Source of the DNA: an uncultured Anaerolineae bacterium | GTDB lineage: Bacteria; Chloroflexota; Anaerolineae; J036; Brachytrichaceae | Length of the DNA stretch: 64,000 nucleotides | Direction of reading: 5' to 3' | Assembly (NCBI GenBank): GCA_938034415.1 | Contig: CALHLE010000025.1 | Location: 51,152-115,151 of the forward strand | Part shown: positions 54,040-62,066 of the stretch, one piece after another | How the letters are laid out: every line of letters begins with the position of its first letter | Numbering within the stretch: position 1 is the stretch's first letter | The notes under the pieces: model-generated | The model's input: only the letters and a program-made list of their open reading frames with translations | Told to the model about the DNA's origin: nothing | Databases searched by the model: none | Program-made: the position numbers and the translations under genes

Positions 54040-54108
54040 GGAGGAATTGAGAATTGAGAAGAGATGAACAAGCGCACGCGATTCTCTCTTTTCAATTCTC
54101 AATCCTCC
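54040..54108 (+). promoter_or_regulatory. Long hairpin burying Shine-Dalgarno and start codon
   Basis: Left arm 54040-54064 (starts GGAGGAATTGAG) and right arm 54085-54108 (ends CTCAATCCTCC) form 24 pairs with one bulged A (54046) and one G-U. The loop is 20 bases. The left arm contains the only GGAGGA ribosome site of the next gene and reaches the A of ATG 54064. Translation would require melting or upstream ribosome passage. Alternatively the arms are remnants of a dispersed inverted repeat. Confidence 0.65.
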
Positions 54109-54720
54109 GTTCTCGATTTTGCGGCAGCGCTTGCGCTCCTAATCGGCCATTTCTTGCCTTGGGCAGCGCACGCCGTCGCACCGTTAACCCGCAGCGGCCA
54201 CGACCTGTCTATCTCGACCAACTTCACGCCCGGCGCCGGCATCTTCCTCAACGAGTGGTTCTTGCTTCCGCTGTGGTCGGCTTCTGTGCTCATGGCGCTG
54301 ACAATTCGCAACACCCTCTGGCCACAGCGCGCCTTGGGCGGCGCCTTCGCCCTGCTGATTGCCTCATTGGGACTGCCGGCTTATCCGCACATCCTGACCG
54401 CTTACGCCAACCCCGATTACCGGCTGCAATTCTTCATCACACTGGGCGTCTTTGCGCTGGTCGCCGCAGTACTCTTGACCGGCGCGCTCCCGAAGCGGTT
54501 GCGCGCGGCCTGCTCAATTGCCTGCGCGCTCGCCTCCGCCGTGCCGCTCATCGGTTATTTCGCGGTCAAGCCATCTATCGAAGCGCTTTACCGCAGCCCG
54601 GTCGGCTTAGGAGCGGGATGGTGGCTCACGCTGGCCGGCGTCGTGCTGCTCTTTGGCATCACCGGTGCTAGAATTTTCGCGCGATTCACGCCAAAACGCG
54701 CCATCGGGCCGTCCGAGTAG
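54064..54720 (+). CDS. Multi-pass membrane protein of unknown function
   Basis: 218 residues; not recognised. About five hydrophobic helices (around 18-36, 66-82, 90-108, 118-138, 148-166 and 180-200) and an outside loop with DLSISTNFTPGAGIFL. Residues 8-16 (SLFNSQSSV) are encoded by the right arm of the hairpin over its start, so the true N-terminus could differ. It follows the Mo-hydroxylase large subunit by 48 bases and may be part of its transcript. Confidence 0.65.
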   Translation: MNKRTRFSLFNSQSSVLDFAAALALLIGHFLPWAAHAVAPLTRSGHDLSISTNFTPGAGIFLNEWFLLPLWSASVLMALTIRNTLWPQRALGGAFALLIASLGLPAYPHILTAYANPDYRLQFFITLGVFALVAAVLLTGALPKRLRAACSIACALASAVPLIGYFAVKPSIEALYRSPVGLGAGWWLTLAGVVLLFGITGARIFARFTPKRAIGPSE

Positions 54721-54845
54721 GCCAGCGCCGGTCTCTGCCGATGTCATGGGCTACGATTATCTAAGTCTTTGCCGTCCTCTTCCGCTATCAGGCCAGCCTG
54801 AATGGCGATAGCGCGAGGATGAATCGCCGATGCTTGAGTGACATC

Positions 54846-56372
54846 ATGATGAAGCGACTCTTTGCCCACAAACTCCTCATCGGCTGGATGGTGATTGCAA
54901 TCGGGCTGCTTGCGGCCTGTGGCAATCCCGCTCCCCCGCCTGCGGCGCTGCTCACATCGCCGTCGCCCAACGCGCAGTTCCGGGCCGGAGACGAAATCCG
55001 AATCTCCGGCAGAGTGGTCGGCAGCGCGGTTAAGCAGGTAGATGTTTTCATCAACAACGAGCGATACGCCACCGTAGATCAGGCCATCCGTCCTAACGAG
55101 TTCGAGATTAGCGTGAGCTGGATCGCGCCGTCGGAAATTGTCGGGACAAGCGTCATCCAAATCAAGGGCATCAACGACCAAGGCGAATCCGTCATCGCCT
55201 CGGATGCGGTCTTTATCACCATTCAGGCTCCGCCGCCAACGGCGACGCCCACCGCCGAGCCGACGCCGATCCCAACGGCCACGCCCTCTACGGCCGGGCA
55301 GCCGGCAACGACATCTGCTGCGAATGCACCTTCTGCCCCGGGCGCGCCGGCGGCTGTTGTCAGCGTGCTGCTCAGCCCGCGCCCAGAGAACGATTTTGTC
55401 AACGTTCGTGAATTCCCCGACCTCAACGCTCGGCTCATCGGCCAGATCAACAAAGGCCAAAGCGTGCCTGTGCGCGGCAAGAACGCCGACGGCTCCTGGT
55501 ATCAAATCAACTTTCCATCCGGCGCCGACGGCGCCGGATGGGTATATGCGCCTGTCGTCAGCGTGACCGGCCCAACGGAGACGCTGCCGGTCGTCACGCC
55601 GCGCGCCTCCTCCACATCCGCTGCCGCCTCGCCGATCAATCCGGCCGGCCTGAAGCCGCCGTTCGTCACACTCAAGGCCGGGCAGGAATTCGCCAACGTC
55701 CGCACCGGACCGGACACGGCTTACCAGAAAGTGGGCGAATTAAAGGCGACGGGCATCAATGCCGCTGCCGTAAAGGGCAAGAGCGCCAACGGCCAATGGT
55801 GGCAAATCGCGTTTGACGGCGCGCCAGGGGGCGTAGCCTGGGTGTTTGGTCAATTAGTGGACTTGACCGGTGACGCGGCGACCGTCCCTGTAGCCGCTGC
55901 GCCGCCGCTCACCACCGCTACGCTGGGGAACGCGCCGACGACTGCACCTACGCCATCGCAGCCTCAGCCGACGCCTACTCCGCCCATCCCGGCTTCGGCG
56001 GTGTTGCCCTATAGTCAGAACGTGCGCTTCTCGCCGCGCGACGACATTGGCGACGTGCCGCTCGGCTACCAAGGCCAACCCAAGACGGCAACGCTGGAAT
56101 GGCAAATCAACGGCGCGATAAAGGCTGAACTGGAGATCACCACGCAGCAGGGGCCTGGCATCTTCGAGAACTGCCCGGCCGGCAATCTATCCAGCATCGC
56201 GCCGGGCGACGCCGTGAACAAACGCATGCCGATGCAGTTGCCCAGCGGCACCTTCCAATTCACGATCCCCGACAAGGGTTACTACTTGTTCACGATCTAC
56301 GTTGTCAAGTCGGACGGCACGACGACCACCATCCCCCGGAATGTCATTGTGGACTGCTACAAAACCCAGTGA
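54846..56372 (+). CDS. Lipoprotein with Ig-like and two bacterial SH3 domains
   Basis: 508 residues from ATG 54846. Lipobox LLAAC puts the lipidated Cys at about 25. An Ig-like module (about 34-125; SPSPNAQFRAGDEIRISGRV) is followed by a Thr/Pro linker. Two SH3b domains come next (about 165-230 with VNVREFPDLNARLIGQI, about 255-325 with ANVRTGPDTAYQKVGEL; NVR-GP is the SH3b hallmark). A C-terminal beta domain of about 130 residues with paired Cys is not recognised. Such proteins bind cell wall. It is followed by purN. Confidence 0.82.
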   Translation: MMKRLFAHKLLIGWMVIAIGLLAACGNPAPPPAALLTSPSPNAQFRAGDEIRISGRVVGSAVKQVDVFINNERYATVDQAIRPNEFEISVSWIAPSEIVGTSVIQIKGINDQGESVIASDAVFITIQAPPPTATPTAEPTPIPTATPSTAGQPATTSAANAPSAPGAPAAVVSVLLSPRPENDFVNVREFPDLNARLIGQINKGQSVPVRGKNADGSWYQINFPSGADGAGWVYAPVVSVTGPTETLPVVTPRASSTSAAASPINPAGLKPPFVTLKAGQEFANVRTGPDTAYQKVGELKATGINAAAVKGKSANGQWWQIAFDGAPGGVAWVFGQLVDLTGDAATVPVAAAPPLTTATLGNAPTTAPTPSQPQPTPTPPIPASAVLPYSQNVRFSPRDDIGDVPLGYQGQPKTATLEWQINGAIKAELEITTQQGPGIFENCPAGNLSSIAPGDAVNKRMPMQLPSGTFQFTIPDKGYYLFTIYVVKSDGTTTTIPRNVIVDCYKTQ

Positions 56373-56401
56373 CACCGCACATAGCCGGAAAGAAAAGATC
56401 T

Positions 56402-56992
56402 GTGAAGCGCTTGGTCGTCTTGATCTCAGGCTATGGCAGCAACCTGCAGGCCATCCTCGACGCCTGTCAGCGCGGGGAGTTGCCGGCGCAGGTCGTGGCG
56501 GTCATCAGCAACAAGGCCGATGCATTCGGCCTACAACGGGCGATTGACGCCGGCGTGCCGGCCATCCCGCTGCCGTTTTGCAGGGACCTGCACTTCGACC
56601 GCGCCGGCTACGACGAAGTGCTGGCCGAGGTGATCGAACAATATCAGCCCGACTTGATCATCTGCGCCGGCTGGATGCGCATCCTCAGCCCTCCCTTCGT
56701 GCGGCGCTTTGCCGGCAAGGTCATCAACCTGCACCCTGCGCTGCCCGGCGCCTTCCCCGGGACGCGCAGCATCGAAGCCGCATACCAAGCCTTCCAGCGC
56801 GGCGAGATCCAGCACACTGGAGTGATGGTGCATTACGTGGATGAGGGGGTGGATACTGGGCCGGTGATCGCGACGCGCGAAGTGCCCATCTACCCCACCG
56901 ACACCTTAAAAGACCTGGAAGAACGCATCCACCAAGCAGAGCACGAACTGCTTGTGGCAGCGATCAGAGAGGTAATCGAGAAGCACGGCTAG
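56402..56992 (+). CDS. purN: Phosphoribosylglycinamide formyltransferase
   Basis: 196 residues from GTG 56402, with GGAAAG upstream; a GTG at 56369 overlaps the lipoprotein stop and is less likely. Formyltransferase signatures are RLVVLISGYGSNLQAILDA, ICAGWMRILSPPFV, and the catalytic Asn-His-Asp set in INLHPALPGAFPG and HYVDEGVDTGPVI. It transfers formyl from 10-formyl-THF to GAR in purine synthesis. purH follows after 86 bases. Confidence 0.95.
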   Translation: MKRLVVLISGYGSNLQAILDACQRGELPAQVVAVISNKADAFGLQRAIDAGVPAIPLPFCRDLHFDRAGYDEVLAEVIEQYQPDLIICAGWMRILSPPFVRRFAGKVINLHPALPGAFPGTRSIEAAYQAFQRGEIQHTGVMVHYVDEGVDTGPVIATREVPIYPTDTLKDLEERIHQAEHELLVAAIREVIEKHG

Positions 56993-57063
56993 AGAGCAAG
57001 TAGGACATCCCCTGCAACGCGCAAGTCAGACGGGCGCGGAGGCAATGAGACAAGGGCGGGTCT

Positions 57064-57069
57064 TATAAT
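57064..57069 (+). promoter_or_regulatory. -10 element of purH, probable leaderless start
   Basis: Perfect TATAAT ending 9 bases before ATG 57079, so transcription should start within about 3 bases of the start codon. No Shine-Dalgarno is present, consistent with a leaderless mRNA. Confidence 0.5.
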
Positions 57070-57078
57070 GCGCGCATC

Positions 57079-58617
<1,539 letters not shown>

Positions 58618-58692
58618 ATGCGCACGATGCGCGATTTCTCAACGAGTCAACGGTTGATTGAACGGGCGAAAGCGGGAGTGGGTAGTGGGAAT

Positions 58693-59136
58693 ATGAATCG
58701 CTTGCATTTGCGGTATTTGATCATTTCGTTCATTGCGACGGCAACGGTCGCGATCCTCGTTCAGCTCTTCATCCTCTCTCTGTTGGAGCGGAACAATGCT
58801 GTCCTGGCCGGTGCGGCGCTTTCAGCCGGTTGGTGGGGCAATCTCGCCACTGCCGCCACCGTCGCCATCATGGCAGGTCGGAAAGCCGCAACCGGTTTCA
58901 CCGACCCGCGCATCGGTCGGATACTCGGCGCCGCCGTCGGCCTGTGGGTGGGCGTCGGCGCGATCATGGGGCTGGTGGCCTCCACGCTCGTCCTCGGCGG
59001 CCAGGTGCCGGGGGTGGATGTCCGTCCCGGGTTGATTCTCACCTTCGGGTTGGTCAGCCTCGGCATCAGCCTGATCGCCGCCACAATCGCCGGGCGCGAG
59101 ACGGCGCACCCACCGGAGGCAGAAGAAGAGGCTTGA
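58693..59136 (+). CDS. Small multi-pass membrane protein
   Basis: 147 residues from ATG 58693 (a longer in-frame start at 58618 lacks a ribosome site). Four predicted helices with short loops (YLIISFIATATVAILVQLF; NLATAATVAIMA; LGAAVGLWVGVGAIMGLVAS; LTFGLVSLGISLIAATIAG) and an acidic tail. Family not recognised. Its stop overlaps the ATG of yraN (TGATG at 59134-59138), so the two are coupled. Confidence 0.7.
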   Translation: MNRLHLRYLIISFIATATVAILVQLFILSLLERNNAVLAGAALSAGWWGNLATAATVAIMAGRKAATGFTDPRIGRILGAAVGLWVGVGAIMGLVASTLVLGGQVPGVDVRPGLILTFGLVSLGISLIAATIAGRETAHPPEAEEEA

Positions 59137-59501
59137 TGGCAAAGCGCAGAGACGTCGGCGCTTGGGGCGAGGCCATTGCAGCCAGGCATCTCACCGAGCG
59201 CGGCTACGTCTTGCGCGCGCGCAACTGGCGTCACGACCACGGCGAACTTGACATCGTGGCCGAACGCGGCGATACGATCATCTTCGTCGAAGTGCGCATG
59301 CGGCGCAGCGACGCCTACGGCCGGCCGCAGGAGACCATCTCCCGGCGCAAGCGCGCCAAACTGATTGCCACGGCCCAAGCTTACCTGGACGCGCACGGCC
59401 TTCAAGATGCTCAATGGCAGATTGATGTGATAGCCATCGAGCTAGACCAACACAACGCCGCGCCGCAGCTCGAACACATCGAATGCGCCATAGAAGGCTG
59501 A
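59136..59501 (+). CDS. yraN: YraN/UPF0102 family endonuclease-like protein
   Basis: 121 residues, normal length. Restriction-endonuclease-like fold: RDVGAWGEAIAARHLTERGY, then GELDIVAERGDTIIFVEVRMR (the D-x13-ExK-like core reads GELD...VEVR, Arg in place of Lys), and the final QIDVIAIEL. The cellular role of the family is unsettled, probably DNA repair or processing. Longer frames upstream are out of register with the family. Confidence 0.88.
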   Translation: MAKRRDVGAWGEAIAARHLTERGYVLRARNWRHDHGELDIVAERGDTIIFVEVRMRRSDAYGRPQETISRRKRAKLIATAQAYLDAHGLQDAQWQIDVIAIELDQHNAAPQLEHIECAIEG

Positions 59502-59547
59502 GCGCGCAGCGTCATCCCGCCATAGGTTGCGGCGCGCCGGGCCGCCG

Positions 59548-60030
59548 CTAGGGTAACTCGCTCAGGTCGGGCGGCCGGCGCCAGCGCCGCACTTCGCTGC
59601 CTTGCGCGTCATACAGGATAAACGTAGGCGTGAACTCGAAGCCAACCTCAGCAGCGAACTGACGCGTTCCGGGATTGGCCATGTCGAGCAACAGCACCCA
59701 ACCGTCCTTCCATTCCTCTTCGATCCGGCGCACGGCCGGACGCGCGCTGATGCAGGCGCTTCAGTAGTTAGAGTAAAACTCAACTAGGACGGGCCTGCCC
59801 GCTGTCCGGATCGCCATGCGGATGTCGGCAGCGGTGTCCAACTTCACCGTGGCCGTTTGGGGCACGCGGCTCAGCAGCGCGTAGGCAACGACGCCGAACA
59901 ATACCGCACCCCACGCCACCCAGAAGCTCGGCCTGGCCCGGCGGCGGAGCAAAACCGCGGCCACAATCGCCAGGGCAATTGCTGGCAGCAGGAGAAACGA
60001 ATACTGGTTGAAAACCTGAACGATCGTCAT
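59548..60030 (-). CDS. Membrane-anchored thioredoxin, candidate selenoprotein (UGA in UxxC)
   Basis: 160 codons from ATG 60030, with GGAGG four bases upstream. Two membrane helices (about 8-28 and 35-55) precede a thioredoxin domain: RPVLVEFYSNY, then TGA (59763-59761, codon 90), then SACISARPAVRRIEEEW, and the cis-proline segment FEFTPTFILYD. The TGA stands where thioredoxins have the first cysteine of CxxC, giving UxxC. The frame and homology continue to a TAG at 59550-59548 with no decay. A hairpin sits downstream of the TGA. Sec insertion is inferred; a simple TGC-to-TGA nonsense mutation is the alternative. The gene follows the AcuI-like gene by 16 bases and converges on yraN. Confidence 0.65.
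59724..59740 (-). promoter_or_regulatory. SECIS-like hairpin after in-frame UGA
   Basis: On the mRNA, UCCGGC and GCCGGA pair (six pairs, extendable by one G-U) around the loop CGUGC. The loop begins 27 bases after the UGA. A bacterial SECIS lies shortly after the codon with a G early in its loop, so location and loop are compatible. An alternative fold of the same GC-rich stretch exists, so the element is only suggestive. Confidence 0.35.
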
Positions 60031-60046
60031 CACGCCTCCAACTGAA

Positions 60047-61057
60047 TCAACATGAATCGCCCAAATCCACAACGACCCGCCCACGTACTTTGCCTTGCAA
60101 GATGGCATCAATCATCGGATCAAGCCCGGCGAGCGTGACGGTCTGCGCAATAGCCTCGAATGCCATTGGCGACGGCTTCCACGAGTTTGCCAAGTTGTGC
60201 CACATCTGCAGCCGCAGCGCCATTGGCGTTTCGGCGGAGTCCACGCCTTGCAAGGTGACGCCGCGCAGGATAAACGGATACACGGTGATGTGCAACTCAG
60301 GCGACGCGACGTTGCCGCAGCACACCACGCAGCCGCCGCGCTTCGTCGCCTTGATGGCCGTGGCGAGGATATCCCCGCCGACGGCATCCACTACACCGGC
60401 CCAGCGCTCGTTGAGCAGCGCTTTGCCGCTCGCGTCGCGCAGGTCGTCGCGGGGCAAGACCGCTTGAGCGCCGAGCTGCTTTAGCCAGTCGCCGGCATCG
60501 GCCTTGCCCGTTGCCGCAACAACGCGGTATCCCAGCTTGCTCAAGATGGCCACGGCCCAGCAGCCCACGCCCCCGCTCGCGCCGGTCACCAATACGTCGC
60601 CCTGCTCCGGCGTCAGCGCGTGGCGCTGGAGCTGATGCACGCTCAGCGCAGCCGTCAAGCCCGCCGTGCCCAGCGCCATACTCTCGCGCAAGGTCAGCCC
60701 CTCCGGCTTCCGCACCACCCACGCCGACGGGACGCGGATATACTGGCCAAAGCCGCCCGGCGTGTTCATGCCCAGGTCGTAGCCGGTGACAATGACGGCG
60801 TCACCAGGCCTGAAGTCCGCATCGGCGCTTTCGACGACCTCCCCGGCGGCGTCAATGCCCGGCGTGTGCGGGTAGCGGCGCGTCACCCCCCGGTGGCCCG
60901 TTGCCGAAAGCGCATCTTTGTAGTTCAGCGACGAATAGCGCACGCGAATCAGCATGTCATTCGCCGGCAGATCGGCAAGCTGGCGCGTCCTCACCGACCG
61001 CTCAAACCCACCTTCAGGTCGCTCGCTTACGACAAGCGCCTTGAATCCCCGCTCCAT
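60047..61057 (-). CDS. MDR-family oxidoreductase, AcuI/YhdH-like
   Basis: 336 residues, full length. GroES-like N-half with SSLNYKDALSATGHRGV and PHTPGIDAAGEV; Rossmann half with VLVTGASGGVGCWAVAILSKLGY and GVVDAVGGDILA. The pattern is that of the YhdH/AcuI subgroup, NADPH-dependent acryloyl-CoA or quinone reductases without zinc. A role in detoxifying acryloyl-CoA would fit with MmsA elsewhere in the window, but no direct link is seen. It is co-directional with the thioredoxin gene. Confidence 0.85.
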   Translation of the reverse strand: MERGFKALVVSERPEGGFERSVRTRQLADLPANDMLIRVRYSSLNYKDALSATGHRGVTRRYPHTPGIDAAGEVVESADADFRPGDAVIVTGYDLGMNTPGGFGQYIRVPSAWVVRKPEGLTLRESMALGTAGLTAALSVHQLQRHALTPEQGDVLVTGASGGVGCWAVAILSKLGYRVVAATGKADAGDWLKQLGAQAVLPRDDLRDASGKALLNERWAGVVDAVGGDILATAIKATKRGGCVVCCGNVASPELHITVYPFILRGVTLQGVDSAETPMALRLQMWHNLANSWKPSPMAFEAIAQTVTLAGLDPMIDAILQGKVRGRVVVDLGDSC

Positions 61058-61066
61058 CGCTGCGTT

Positions 61067-61072
61067 ATTGTA
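61067..61072 (-). promoter_or_regulatory. -10 element of AcuI-like gene
   Basis: TACAAT on the minus strand, nine bases before ATG 61057. Again a start of transcription next to the start codon is implied, and no Shine-Dalgarno is visible. Confidence 0.4.
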
Positions 61073-61134
61073 GCCTGCAACGGATAGCCATCCTCAGCGC
61101 CAATCGTTCTTGCAAACAAGTTCCGGCAAACTCT

Positions 61135-61163
61135 TTGACATTTGCCTTGTACTGATTCAAACT
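61135..61163 (+). promoter_or_regulatory. Possible promoter of coiled-coil gene pair
   Basis: Perfect -35 TTGACA (61135-61140); the -10 after 17 bases (CAAACT) is poor. A strong AGGAGG ribosome site precedes ATG 61211. Confidence 0.35.
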
Positions 61164-61210
61164 CGAATCGGTCCTTAGCACAGTTCGCGTGTACCCCCCA
61201 AGGAGGAAAT

Positions 61211-62035
61211 ATGGATTGGTTAATCCCTGTCATCGTTGCGGTCATCGGCATCCTCATTGGCGTTCTCTTTGCCGTTATTCCCTATCGCCGGCGTGTTGCA
61301 GAAGCCGAGAGCCGCATCCGTGACCTAGACGCGAAACTCCAAAGCGCCGAACGGGACTTGAAAGACGCGCGCGGCCAAGTGCAAACGCTCCAAGCCACCA
61401 TCCGCATGACAGAAGCCAGCCTGCTGGACGCTCGTAGCCTAATCGACACACTGGAGGGCAACGTGCAGTCACTTAGTAGCGAGAAGGAAAGCCTAGAGGC
61501 CAACGCGCAGGCGCTGAGGGAACAGAAAGCAGCCCTCGAAACGACCATCCAGGCATTGACGACCGAGAAAGCCGCTTTGCAAGCTCGCTTGAGCGAGCAA
61601 GAAACCAAGTTGGCGCAGGTGCAATCTGAACTCGCCCAGCTTCACGGACAGTACGACGCAATGACAAACCGTGTCGTTGAACTGACCGCTCAGTTGGAGG
61701 GCGCCAACGCTGAAATTGCAACGATCAGGGCCAACTATGAATCGGTCATCGAAGTGCTGGCCAGCAAAGAGAAGGAACTCCAATCGCTCGCGGCCAATCT
61801 ACGCGAGGCACGCCAGAATGAGGCGGTAAGCAACAAGATCAGAGAGGAGCTGGAAGCCCAGCTCGCCCGCACCCGCAACGACGTAGCTGTCGAACTCGCA
61901 CTCTATACCTCAACTCTCATAAAGATGAAGGAGGACGCGCTGGACAAAGCGATGGCCTATATCAGCTTGCTGAAATCTCGTCTGAGTGAAGCCGGACTAC
62001 CGGTACCCGATGAAACACAGTCACAAGGCGCTTAA
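61211..62035 (+). CDS. Membrane-anchored coiled-coil protein
   Basis: 274 residues from ATG 61211 (AGGAGGAAAT upstream; longer frame from 61142 rejected). One membrane helix (LIPVIVAVIGILIGVLFAVI, about 4-23) is followed by about 210 residues of near-continuous heptad coiled coil rich in Glu, Gln, Ala and Leu. A short non-coiled C-terminal region (ALYTSTLIKMKEDALDKAM) ends the protein. Resembles RmuC- or EzrA-like architecture only in outline; no nuclease domain. It is paired with a larger protein of the same design just downstream. Confidence 0.75.
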   Translation: MDWLIPVIVAVIGILIGVLFAVIPYRRRVAEAESRIRDLDAKLQSAERDLKDARGQVQTLQATIRMTEASLLDARSLIDTLEGNVQSLSSEKESLEANAQALREQKAALETTIQALTTEKAALQARLSEQETKLAQVQSELAQLHGQYDAMTNRVVELTAQLEGANAEIATIRANYESVIEVLASKEKELQSLAANLREARQNEAVSNKIREELEAQLARTRNDVAVELALYTSTLIKMKEDALDKAMAYISLLKSRLSEAGLPVPDETQSQGA

Positions 62036-62066
62036 TTTGGCCTTATACATCCAGGAGCAAAGACTT

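Noticed and set aside
52483..54102. 539-codon minus-strand frame
   Set aside because: Antisense to the conserved molybdenum-hydroxylase large subunit; His/Arg-rich shadow.
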